Assembly (NCBI GenBank): GCA_029243665.1
Contig: JAQWRO010000012.1
Coordinates: 1 to 10,822, forward strand
From: Gammaproteobacteria bacterium
Lineage (GTDB): Bacteria > Pseudomonadota > Gammaproteobacteria > Comchoanobacterales > Comchoanobacteraceae
Direction: 5' to 3'
DNA length: 10,822 bases
Shown here: in pieces, positions 1-6,799 of the stretch
Position numbering within the stretch: position 1 is the first letter of the stretch
Layout of the letters: every line of letters begins with the position of its first letter
Translations under genes and position numbers: made by a program
Notes under the pieces: model-generated
What the model was told of the DNA's origin: nothing
The model's database searches: none
Seen by the model: the letters and a program-made list of their open reading frames with translations, nothing else

Positions 1-851
1 ATGATATTCATTATACCTACACCACCAATCAAAAGAGAAATAAAGCCTACCAAAGATAAGAATAAATTAAACTGCATAGATATCGTCTGTGTAGCTTCAT
101 ACATTGAACTAAAATTTTGTATGAATACCTGAATGCCTGGAGAGATGCGCTCAATATTGTTTTTTAATATCTCTAAATCTTCTTGGGTATGTATGTTATT
201 CTCAAGAATAACAATTAATCGCTCAATATATAGATCGGGGATTACGTTTAAAGCACTGTTTAAGTTCATAACAATTTGGTGGTTAACTTCGCCAAACAAC
301 AATGTTCTTAATCCTTCTTTTTGTTTGCTATGTTTGCCGACAATATGAAGTACCTGGTGATCAAGTAGAAAATCGTCTCCAATTTCGATAGTATTCTTGT
401 TTTGTAACATCTCATCTACTAATGGTTGGCTGAGAGTCACATTTGTTTGGTCACTTGGAATGATTAGCCTACCTTCCAATGCTTTTATGTCGAAGGGCTT
501 TTGCATATTAAAAGGAATGCCAATAATATTTAGATTAACACTATTTCCATTGGGCATGGTGTAGTTATATGTTTTAAAAGCTATTGGAATGATGACCTTG
601 ATGGGTTTTTGAACTAATTTTTTTATATCTGATTCTGTTAAGTGTTTAGCATTGTTAGGTGGGTACAGTAGGTTGATGACATTTGTATTTTTGCCAATTT
701 CATTTAACTCTTGCTCAAGGTTGAATTGATATATCAGACCAATATTTGTCAATACAATGAATGCACAAGTACCAATTAAAACACCAAGGACAGCTAATGT
801 TGTTCTTATCCAGTGATTTCTAATTTGTTTGAGTGCATATAGAAAAATCAT
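1..851 (-). CDS. MacB/FtsX-type ABC exporter permease, 3' end beyond window
   Basis: This is the inner-membrane permease of a MacB-like tripartite ABC exporter. The reading frame is open from the ATG at 851 to the left edge, giving 283 complete codons with no stop. It begins MIFLYALKQIRNHWIRTTLA followed by a long hydrophobic stretch (about residues 17-40), which matches the N-terminal MacB membrane segment with its basic cytosolic start. Residues 45-255 form a polar region with no membrane segment, as expected for the MacB periplasmic domain. A second hydrophobic segment ends in GGVGIMNIM at the window edge, the hallmark of the FtsX permease domain. About two more membrane helices should lie outside the window. 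The start overlaps the ATPase stop by 4 nt (ATGA), with AAGGGAT upstream. E. coli MacB carries ATPase and permease in one chain, whereas here they are separate genes. The family call is secure; the substrate is unknown. Confidence 0.93.
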   Translation of the reverse strand, partial: MIFLYALKQIRNHWIRTTLAVLGVLIGTCAFIVLTNIGLIYQFNLEQELNEIGKNTNVINLLYPPNNAKHLTESDIKKLVQKPIKVIIPIAFKTYNYTMPNGNSVNLNIIGIPFNMQKPFDIKALEGRLIIPSDQTNVTLSQPLVDEMLQNKNTIEIGDDFLLDHQVLHIVGKHSKQKEGLRTLLFGEVNHQIVMNLNSALNVIPDLYIERLIVILENNIHTQEDLEILKNNIERISPGIQVFIQNFSSMYEATQTISMQFNLFLSLVGFISLLIGGVGIMNI

Positions 852-1483
852 ACGATACTACCATCCCTTAGCATAATGATACGATCACATTTTTCTGCAA
901 TACTTTGGTTGTGAGTAACAACTAGCAGTGTTTTATTTGCGCGATGTTTTTTTAATAAAGACATGACATTAATGCCGTTTTTTTCATCAAGAGCGCCCGT
1001 TGGTTCATCTGCAAGAATCATGGTTGGATTATTGATCAAAGACCGAGCTATAGCTACACGTTGCTGTTCACCACCGGATAATTGAGTTGGTTTTTTCTTT
1101 AGTAGATGAACAATCCCAAGTGAGGTTACTAGTTCATCTAAATGGGTATGATCATGTTCAGATGTATATTGCCATGGTAGTTTAATATTTTCGTAAACAG
1201 ATAACTCTGAAAGTAAATGATATTGTTGAAATATAAATCCAATTTTTTTATTACGTATATTTGCTTTTTGATTATTATTTAACTTGTTTGTATGTTGACC
1301 ATCTAACCAATAATCTCCGTATTGGATATTTTGCAATAGTCCTAAAATATTCATTAAAGTAGATTTGCCCGCCCCAGATGGACCAAGCAGCGCAACATAC
1401 TCGCCATGATTAATTGTGAAAGAAATATCTTTTAAAACGGTAGAAGTATTAAATGTTTGGCTTAATGATTTAATTTCAATCAT
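848..1483 (-). CDS. ABC exporter ATPase (MacB/LolD/FtsE class)
   Basis: This 211-residue cytosolic nucleotide-binding subunit powers the neighbouring permease. All ABC motifs are intact: Walker A GPSGAGKST (34-42), Q-loop FQQ (85-87), signature LSGGEQ (135-140), Walker B MILADEP (155-161) with catalytic E160, D-loop ALD (164-166) and switch H191. The size and the sequence around the signature (SGGEQQRVAIARSL) are typical of the small stand-alone ATPases that pair with MacB, LolCE and FtsX permeases. It overlaps the adaptor gene upstream and the permease downstream by 4 nt each (ATGA), indicating coupled translation and stoichiometric assembly. LolD is an alternative family name, but an adaptor and an outer-membrane channel next door favour a MacAB-TolC-like exporter over lipoprotein release. 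Confidence 0.96.
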   Translation of the reverse strand: MIEIKSLSQTFNTSTVLKDISFTINHGEYVALLGPSGAGKSTLMNILGLLQNIQYGDYWLDGQHTNKLNNNQKANIRNKKIGFIFQQYHLLSELSVYENIKLPWQYTSEHDHTHLDELVTSLGIVHLLKKKPTQLSGGEQQRVAIARSLINNPTMILADEPTGALDEKNGINVMSLLKKHRANKTLLVVTHNQSIAEKCDRIIMLRDGSIV

Positions 1484-2625
1484 GATGGTTTATCAGTATT
1501 TATGGGGACAAGAATTTGTTCATTAGGTGATAAGCCTTTGATGATTTCTACATGGTTTAGATCAGTTTTACCAAGTACAATGTTTCGCTTAGTACCATCA
1601 GCCATTAATACAAAAGGTAACTTGTAAGGGTTATTAACTCCGGCAATGGGTATTTGTGGTGCTGACCTATTTGGCATCGGTATGGTGATTTTACATCTGG
1701 TGCCTGGAATAATATTTTTTTTGCTATCAACAAGGATAGTGACAGGGTAGCGAGTCAAGTTGTCAGACTTTTGATTGAATTCGAAAAGTTTGATTGTTTT
1801 AATTATGCCAGTTAATTGAAGGTTGGGGTTTGATAAGCTTTTAACAGTAACGTTCATCCCAGTTTTAAGGTTTGTGAGCTGACTTTCATCCAATTCAATT
1901 TGAACTTCTCCACGATTAAGGTTTGCTAAGGCTGCAAAGGCTTGTCCACCTTCAACTTTAGAACCCGTTTTAGAAATTTTATCAGGATCATTTGTGCCAA
2001 GATCTAAGGGGATTAAGGTCCCATCATTAGGGGATTTGATAATAATAGAGTTGTTTTGTTTTTTATCAAGGAATATATTTTTGAGCTCAGTGATATCCAT
2101 CACTTTTAAATCATCAAATGTCTTATTAATTTTGTTTGCAATTTGTTTTAACTCGAATTCAGCTTGTATAAGTTTCATTTGAGCGCGTTTAGCTTCAATT
2201 TCTTTAAGTTTCACTTCTTCAAATGCGACTAAGCCCGATGAGTACTGTAATTTGTAATCTTGATATTTATTTTGGTTAGATTCATTATCCCATTGAGCAT
2301 TACGATAATCGGCTAATTTGTTGAATACTTCAGTTGATAATTCCGAGTCTGAGATGACAAATAAAGCATCACCTTCTTTGACATCTGCACCGTATGAGGC
2401 CATTTGTTTTGTTATAAACCCTGTCACATTCGAAATGATAACATCATGTGTGAGGGGTTTAATCACACTGATTTGTTCAATGTCATCACTAAATTTGGCA
2501 GACTGAACTGTGTATATGTCGTATTTGACTTGTTTTGTATCCTTTTGTGTATTAGCTGATTTTTGTTCACAGCCAAAAAATAATACACAAACTATAAAAC
2601 TAATAATCTTTAGGTAATTGTACAT
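1480..2625 (-). CDS. Periplasmic adaptor lipoprotein of tripartite exporter (HlyD/MacA-like)
   Basis: This 381-residue adaptor would bridge the inner-membrane ABC permease and the outer-membrane channel. The N terminus is a lipoprotein signal peptide: a hydrophobic core at residues 5-17 and lipobox FFGC with C19 as the lipidated cysteine. A half-lipoyl segment follows (about 60-92, containing NVTGFITK and GADVKEGDALFVI). Next comes a charged alpha-hairpin (about 97-170), the returning half-lipoyl segment (about 193-235, IIIKSPNDGTLIPL) and a beta-barrel region (about 238-315). The C-terminal part (ADGTKRNIVLGKTDLNHVEI) resembles the membrane-proximal domain of RND/MacA adaptors. Residue +2 after the cysteine is E rather than the D of classical Lol avoidance, so membrane retention is not certain. 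The start ATG lies 26 nt inside the end of the outer-membrane channel gene. It is MacA-like by position; overall similarity to E. coli MacA looks low. Confidence 0.9.
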   Translation of the reverse strand: MYNYLKIISFIVCVLFFGCEQKSANTQKDTKQVKYDIYTVQSAKFSDDIEQISVIKPLTHDVIISNVTGFITKQMASYGADVKEGDALFVISDSELSTEVFNKLADYRNAQWDNESNQNKYQDYKLQYSSGLVAFEEVKLKEIEAKRAQMKLIQAEFELKQIANKINKTFDDLKVMDITELKNIFLDKKQNNSIIIKSPNDGTLIPLDLGTNDPDKISKTGSKVEGGQAFAALANLNRGEVQIELDESQLTNLKTGMNVTVKSLSNPNLQLTGIIKTIKLFEFNQKSDNLTRYPVTILVDSKKNIIPGTRCKITIPMPNRSAPQIPIAGVNNPYKLPFVLMADGTKRNIVLGKTDLNHVEIIKGLSPNEQILVPINTDKPS

Positions 2626-3949
2626 GCCATCTATCCAAGGTTAATCCCATTTCATGATAAAGTGTGATTGCTTTATTAGCAAACTGAGATATTAATTCAT
2701 TATATTTATCAACTGCTTCTTCTTTTTCATTGATTTGTTCCGAAAGCTCAAATGAACTAATGTAACCACGCTTAAACCTCTCTTGGTTGGTACTTACTAT
2801 GTTTAATCTAAGATCAAGTTCTTTCTTTTGTTCTTTTATTGACTTGTCTAATAATTTTAATTCTTGAATATAATCATAAGCTCGGTTATTGAGCTCAATT
2901 CTCTTATTGTTAATGGCTGCTTCTGATTTTTGAATTTCAACTTTGGCATTAACAACAGCTTGCTCTTTATTGATGTCATGAATGGGTGCATCTAAAGCAA
3001 CTTTTAAATTTGAATCAGAAATATCTTTTGGATTAGTTGTACCAATAAGGCTTAAACCAATTTTTAAAGCATCTTTTACTTTAACAAGTGAACGTTTATT
3101 TTTGATTAAGGTCAATTTTAAATTTAAATAATCAAGATTGTTTGTAAGCAGCCCTTTTTGAGTTTTTTCGTAGCTTGGTATGTTTATGGATTTGCTTAGC
3201 TCAATTAATTGATCTTCAACTACAATTTCTGTACCTTTGACATTCATCAAGCTTAATAAATCATTTATCTTTCTGGCTCTTTCAGATTGGCTAGTTGAGA
3301 GATCACTTAGAGAAGATGCAACTGACACACGTTTATTTATGACATCAGTTTTTGCTGCTTCACCAAATTGAAATTTAATTTTAGTTTGCTCTAAGTTTTC
3401 TCTGTTAATTTTTAATGTTCTTTTAATAGACCTGATTTTATGGTCAATGTTTATGATTTCTATGTATGTCGTTACAGTATCAGATATTGCATTTGAGATA
3501 GTGTTTTTAAAGTTGATTTTGTCTATTTCATTCTGATCAATCGTGTTTCTTAAGTCTGCTAAGTTGACATCAGGGTTGAAACCACGAAGTAAATTTTGTT
3601 TGACTGTGATTTCAGGATCTAAACCAGAATCTAAATGAAAATGAGGTTGGAATATAAATTCAGTTCCATATTTAGTCTGAATGCTTGAAACAGGCGTGAT
3701 CGAACTGGAGGATTGAACAACTTCGGAGCTCGAAGCATCCATTAAGGTAGACTCACCAGTAATTGAGTTTTGCCATTTAAAAGCATCTTTGCTAACTTTA
3801 ACATTGAATTTTTGACTTCTTCTATCTAATCTAGCTGCCTCAATATCGAAGTTGTTTTTTAATGTCAATGCGACCGCTTCATCAATAGTTAGTGCATTGG
3901 CTTGACCAAGCATATAGAATAAAAAGAATATTTGAATTATCTTTGCCAA
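2600..3949 (-). CDS. TolC-family outer-membrane channel protein (OEP family)
   Basis: This is the probable outer-membrane exit duct of the tripartite exporter. The mature N terminus (LTIDEAVALTLKNNFDIEAA) is the classic opening of OEP/TolC proteins. The rest is long amphipathic helix with many K/E/Q/N residues in two repeats (roughly the first and second halves), including ENLEQTKIKFQFGEAAKTDV and QERFKRGYISSFELSEQINE, the paired motifs seen in TolC-like trimers. No in-frame ATG lies before the signal sequence, so the start must be non-AUG. The TTG at 3949 gives a clean 19-residue signal peptide (MAKIIQIFFLFYMLGQANA, cleavage after ANA) and a 449-residue protein. A TTG at 3988 would add 13 residues with three aspartates in the n-region, which is unfavourable. 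Neither has a good Shine-Dalgarno, so initiation probably depends on ribosomes finishing ubiB, whose end it overlaps by 13 nt (52 nt from 3988). Confidence 0.88.
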   Translation of the reverse strand: MAKIIQIFFLFYMLGQANALTIDEAVALTLKNNFDIEAARLDRRSQKFNVKVSKDAFKWQNSITGESTLMDASSSEVVQSSSSITPVSSIQTKYGTEFIFQPHFHLDSGLDPEITVKQNLLRGFNPDVNLADLRNTIDQNEIDKINFKNTISNAISDTVTTYIEIINIDHKIRSIKRTLKINRENLEQTKIKFQFGEAAKTDVINKRVSVASSLSDLSTSQSERARKINDLLSLMNVKGTEIVVEDQLIELSKSINIPSYEKTQKGLLTNNLDYLNLKLTLIKNKRSLVKVKDALKIGLSLIGTTNPKDISDSNLKVALDAPIHDINKEQAVVNAKVEIQKSEAAINNKRIELNNRAYDYIQELKLLDKSIKEQKKELDLRLNIVSTNQERFKRGYISSFELSEQINEKEEAVDKYNELISQFANKAITLYHEMGLTLDRWHVQLPKDY

Positions 3950-5469
3950 AGTATCATCGCTTGTATCATGGTTAATGAGAGCACCCAAAGATTTTGAGCT
4001 TCTAAGCTAAAACTTAAACCAATAATCCCTGTAGCTGTCCCGATAAATGCTAATGCTGCTATGCCTGTATGTTTTGGTTTAGAGGGGGTAATCACTTCTG
4101 TCTTTGAAGGATGAGGGGCTGCTTCTGTTTTCAATTGTTCACTCAAGCGCTCAAGGTATTGTGGTAAATGATTAAATGGATTTTTTTGTTTCCTTACCCA
4201 GTTTTCTAAAAATGGCTTTGCTTGATCCCACAAGTTCATATCAGGATATAAGTCTCTACCAAGGCCTTCAATATTGAAAATTGTTTTTTGCAATAACAAT
4301 AATTGAGGTTGTACCTCCATATTGAAAGTACGAGCCGTTGAGATTAACCCATCTAATAATTTACCAAAAGAAATTTCTTTAATGGGACGATTAATAATTG
4401 GTTCACAAACGCGTCGAATTTGGTTAGCAAAATGTTGAACATTTGTTGATTCAGGCACCCAACCTGAATCAACATGAAGCTGAGCTATTTTATGGTAATC
4501 TTGCTGAAAGAAAGCAACTAAATTTTCAGCAATATATCTTTGGTCTTCAGGAGATAAAGAGCCACAAATACCAAAATCCACGCCAATGTATTTTGGATAT
4601 TCTGGGTTGGATATATCGACAAATAAATTACCAGGGTGCATATCAGCATGGAAAAAATTATCTTCGAAGACTTGTTGTAGAAAAATCTCAGTGCCTCTCT
4701 CAGACAGGCGCGACATATTTGTATTGGCTGATATGAGTTCTTCAGTCTGATTAATTGGAATCCCTCTAACACGTTCCATAGTAATAAGGTCTTTAAAACA
4801 ATAATCCCAAAACATTTCAGGTACATACATTTTTGTAGAAACTAGAAAATTTCGTCTTAATTGGGCGCCGTTGGCAGCCTCATTTAATAAATTTAACTCA
4901 TTTTGTAATGTTTGATGAATTTCATCGACAACGGCAACCAAATGTAAACGTCTAAAATCCTTGTTGAGTGCTGTGATTATTTTTGCTAATAAATAAAGTA
5001 GTTTAATGTCTTTTGCAACAATCCGTTTGATATTAGGGCGCAATAACTTGATGACTACTTCATTGCCATCATGTAATTTAGCAGCATGCACTTGAGCGAT
5101 AGATGCTGAGCCTAAGGGTTTTTCTTCAATATTTGTGAAGATGTGTCTAAACTGATCGCCAAAGTGTTTAATTAGGTTCCTTTCAACATATTTAAATTCA
5201 AAAGCTGGTACTTTGTCTTGTAGCATGGCTAATGAATTGGAGATATCTAATGGCATTAAGTCTCTTCGTGTCGAAAGGATTTGTCCAAACTTTATAAATA
5301 ATGGCCCTAATTTGATTAATGTTTTAACTAATCGATCTGCTCTATGCGCTTTATTTAGACGAATACCTAACCATCGAGAAGGTGCTTTAAATCCCGGTAA
5401 TATTAATTGATCTAGACCATTGAAAATGACTAATAGAATGATGCGAAACAATCGTATAACTTTTTTCAT
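3937..5469 (-). CDS. ubiB: Ubiquinone biosynthesis regulatory kinase/ATPase UbiB
   Basis: UbiB is an atypical ADCK/ABC1-family kinase-like protein required for ubiquinone synthesis. Family work indicates ATPase rather than protein kinase activity, with membrane anchoring by C-terminal helices. The 510-residue product has the UbiB hallmarks: the KxGQ motif as KFGQ (60-63), the alanine/serine-rich nucleotide loop SASIAQVH (121-128), the beta3 lysine K141 in VVIKLLRP, the catalytic-loop motif HADMHPGNL (274-282) and the metal-binding DFG (298-300). Two hydrophobic segments (about 468-487 and 491-508) form the C-terminal membrane anchor. Residues about 445-466 before the anchor are a proline/lysine-rich linker. 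Its length is close to that of known UbiB proteins. The ATG overlaps the ubiJ stop by 4 nt, and the end overlaps the TolC-like gene. Nothing is missing from the active site. Confidence 0.97.
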   Translation of the reverse strand: MKKVIRLFRIILLVIFNGLDQLILPGFKAPSRWLGIRLNKAHRADRLVKTLIKLGPLFIKFGQILSTRRDLMPLDISNSLAMLQDKVPAFEFKYVERNLIKHFGDQFRHIFTNIEEKPLGSASIAQVHAAKLHDGNEVVIKLLRPNIKRIVAKDIKLLYLLAKIITALNKDFRRLHLVAVVDEIHQTLQNELNLLNEAANGAQLRRNFLVSTKMYVPEMFWDYCFKDLITMERVRGIPINQTEELISANTNMSRLSERGTEIFLQQVFEDNFFHADMHPGNLFVDISNPEYPKYIGVDFGICGSLSPEDQRYIAENLVAFFQQDYHKIAQLHVDSGWVPESTNVQHFANQIRRVCEPIINRPIKEISFGKLLDGLISTARTFNMEVQPQLLLLQKTIFNIEGLGRDLYPDMNLWDQAKPFLENWVRKQKNPFNHLPQYLERLSEQLKTEAAPHPSKTEVITPSKPKHTGIAALAFIGTATGIIGLSFSLEAQNLWVLSLTMIQAMILWQR

Positions 5470-5933
5470 GATGATGCTTTTTTCTCAAGTTCTTGAATAC
5501 GTGCTTCTAATGTTGCAATACGATCTAATAATGATTGATCGTATTTTTTTGATGTAAATGGATTAAATGATCTTACTGGGTCTGGAATAAATTGACTGGT
5601 TGCTTGAGAGAGCCATTCCTGACAATCAATACTAGCAGTTTGAATCATTTGCTGTAAAACTACTGCAAGTGACAGATCACCCTCAATGGTTACTTTTGCA
5701 CGATCATTGCCACCCAAAAACTGAATAACTGTATAAACATCACCTGTAATGATGATGTCAGGATCCCTGTTAGGTATAAAATCTAGTTCAACCCTTTGTC
5801 CATGAAAATAGAGCGATTGTTCAATGGCTGGAGAGTCAATTCTAAGCACAACTATCTTATCATCAAGCTCAGATAGGTCCATTTGAGGTGTTAAAGTGTT
5901 GATCCAAAATCCAGCTATTTTTTCTAAGATCAT
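5466..5933 (-). CDS. ubiJ: Ubiquinone biosynthesis accessory factor UbiJ (SCP2 domain)
   Basis: UbiJ is a non-catalytic SCP2-domain protein. With UbiK it organises the aerobic ubiquinone biosynthesis complex and binds the lipid intermediates. The 155-residue product has an SCP2-like N-terminal part (about residues 5-105), including LYFHGQRVELDF and a segment (PDIIITGDVYTVIQFLGG, then AKVTIEGDLSLAVVLQQMI) matching the lipid-pocket strands and helices. The C terminus (about 133-152, LLDRIATLEARIQELEKK) is a strong heptad coiled coil, the part expected to interact with UbiK. It is shorter than E. coli UbiJ (201 residues), mostly between the domain and the coil. The start has a good AGAGGA site inside the ubiE end, and the gene overlaps both neighbours by 4 nt. 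Its position between ubiE and ubiB makes the call firm. Confidence 0.93.
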   Translation of the reverse strand: MILEKIAGFWINTLTPQMDLSELDDKIVVLRIDSPAIEQSLYFHGQRVELDFIPNRDPDIIITGDVYTVIQFLGGNDRAKVTIEGDLSLAVVLQQMIQTASIDCQEWLSQATSQFIPDPVRSFNPFTSKKYDQSLLDRIATLEARIQELEKKASS

Positions 5934-6667
5934 TGCTTAATTCCTCTATGTATGGCTACAATGCCGCCAGTTAATAACTCATAACTGGTTTGCTTAAAAC
6001 CATTTCTGTCAAATATTGCTTGTAATTCAGGTGCTTTAGGGTGCATCCGAATGGACTCTACTAAATATTGATAACTGTCTTTAGACTGTGCAAACCACTG
6101 ACCAAATTGTGGGATAAGGTTAAATGAATACCAGTCATAAAGTTTTGAAAGCGTATCATGCTCTGGGTGACTAAATTCCAATACAGATAAGCATCCGCCT
6201 GGCTTAAGTATTTTTAGACAACTGCTTAAAACGGCATTATGATCAGCCATGTTTCTTAAACCAAAACTGATGACAATGTGATCAAATTCATTGTCTTTAA
6301 AGGGTAGGTGGTGTCCATCTACCACGCATGTTTGGTGTAGGATCCCCTCGTTGAGTAGGCGATCATGACCTTGTTTAAGCATGGGTAAATTATAATCTGC
6401 AATGACTAATTGACCTGCTTTAGAAAGTTTTTTATGCATACGCTTGGTAATATCACCTGTGCCAGCAGCTAGGTCTAATATTTTATCTGAGTGTTTTAAA
6501 TTAAGTTGGTTAACGAAATAGTCTTTCCAGAGTCGATGCAGTCCAAAAGACATCACATCATTCATCAAATCGTAATTATCAGATACAGATGAAAAAACAT
6601 CATCTACTAAAGACTTTTTAATATCTTTATCAACTGTTTTAAAGCCAAAATGACTTGTATTTTTCAT
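5930..6667 (-). CDS. ubiE: Ubiquinone/menaquinone C-methyltransferase UbiE
   Basis: UbiE is the SAM-dependent C-methyltransferase that converts 2-methoxy-6-polyprenyl-1,4-benzoquinol to its 3-methyl derivative in ubiquinone synthesis (demethylmenaquinol to menaquinol in bacteria that make menaquinone). The 245-residue product is full length for the family. Family signature 1 is intact as YDLMNDVMSFGLHRLWK (32-48), and the SAM-binding motif I is ILDLAAGTGD (63-72). An acidic residue after the next strand (D91) should contact the SAM ribose. Signature 2 is seen as LKILKPGGCLSVLEFS (151-166), and FGLRNMAD (135-142) is also characteristic. It is the promoter-proximal gene of the seven-gene run; ubiJ starts within its stop codon. 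Confidence 0.98.
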   Translation of the reverse strand: MKNTSHFGFKTVDKDIKKSLVDDVFSSVSDNYDLMNDVMSFGLHRLWKDYFVNQLNLKHSDKILDLAAGTGDITKRMHKKLSKAGQLVIADYNLPMLKQGHDRLLNEGILHQTCVVDGHHLPFKDNEFDHIVISFGLRNMADHNAVLSSCLKILKPGGCLSVLEFSHPEHDTLSKLYDWYSFNLIPQFGQWFAQSKDSYQYLVESIRMHPKAPELQAIFDRNGFKQTSYELLTGGIVAIHRGIKQ

Positions 6668-6673
6668 AAAAAC

Positions 6674-6679
6674 ACCCTC
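6674..6679 (-). promoter_or_regulatory. Ribosome binding site of ubiE
   Basis: On the minus strand GAGGGT lies 6 nt before the ubiE ATG. It is the strongest Shine-Dalgarno in the seven-gene run and supports both the ubiE start and its role as first gene. Confidence 0.7.
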
Positions 6680-6685
6680 ATCATT

Positions 6686-6714
6686 ACAATAACTTTATCG
6701 CATTCGGAATACAA
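6686..6714 (-). promoter_or_regulatory. Weak candidate promoter for the ubiE-ubiJ-ubiB-exporter run
   Basis: On the minus strand a -35-like TTGTAT (6714-6709, 3 of 6) and a -10-like TATTGT (6691-6686, 4 of 6) are separated by exactly 17 nt. The transcript would start near 6679 with a very short leader beginning at the ubiE ribosome binding site. An overlapping alternative -10 is TAAAGT (6697-6692). Some promoter must lie in or upstream of this 102-nt intergenic stretch, but this exact choice is uncertain. Confidence 0.3.
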
Positions 6715-6719
6715 CCGAA
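6703..6719. repeat. Short inverted repeat in the divergent intergenic region
   Basis: TTCGG and CCGAA form a perfect 5-bp dyad around a 7-nt centre. It overlaps the -35 of the candidate ubiE promoter and abuts the PmrA-like repeat of the divergent gene. It could be an operator half-site pair, but arms this short could also occur by chance. Confidence 0.3.
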
Positions 6720-6751
6720 ATAAGGTTTTGTTAATGTTAAAAACTTATAAT
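6720..6751 (+). promoter_or_regulatory. Promoter of the first paralogue: degenerate PmrA-like box plus TATAAT
   Basis: A consensus -10 TATAAT (6746-6751) has no recognisable -35. In its place are two tandem half-sites 11 bp apart, ATAAGGTTT (6720-6728) and TTAATGTTA (6731-6739), agreeing at 6 of 9 positions. The second resembles the Legionella PmrA half-site (cTTAATatT), and the first the TTAAG type. A response-regulator site overlapping a missing -35 is what an activator-dependent OmpR-family promoter looks like. The spacing from half-site to -10 matches the promoter before the second paralogue. The -10 call is good; the PmrA assignment of this degenerate site rests mainly on that comparison. 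Confidence 0.5.
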
Positions 6752-6757
6752 GAAAGT

Positions 6758-6772
6758 GAGGTAATTTAATTG
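6758..6772 (+). promoter_or_regulatory. Alternative start of first paralogue: GAGGT Shine-Dalgarno plus TTG
   Basis: GAGGT (6758-6762) stands 7 nt before an in-frame TTG (6770-6772), which would add 10 residues (MRLPAKNKRI) to the product. The spacing is ideal. However, transcription from the TATAAT at 6746-6751 would begin at about 6758, leaving almost no leader. The ATG at 6800 makes the N terminus match the paralogue in length. Both starts remain possible. Confidence 0.35.
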
Positions 6773-6799
6773 AGATTGCCCGCAAAGAATAAAAGAATT

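Noticed and set aside
133..348. 71-residue open frame on the plus strand
   Set aside because: It lies opposite the permease frame, which has clear MacB/FtsX character, and has no recognisable protein features or ribosome binding site.
4443..4826. Open frames of 97 and 102 residues on both strands
   Set aside because: They overlap the intact kinase-like core of UbiB in other frames and are shadows of its codon pattern.
6668..6799. Small RNA or riboswitch in the divergent intergenic region
   Set aside because: Only a 5-bp inverted repeat is present, with no long stem or terminator, and the region is filled by promoter-like elements in both directions.
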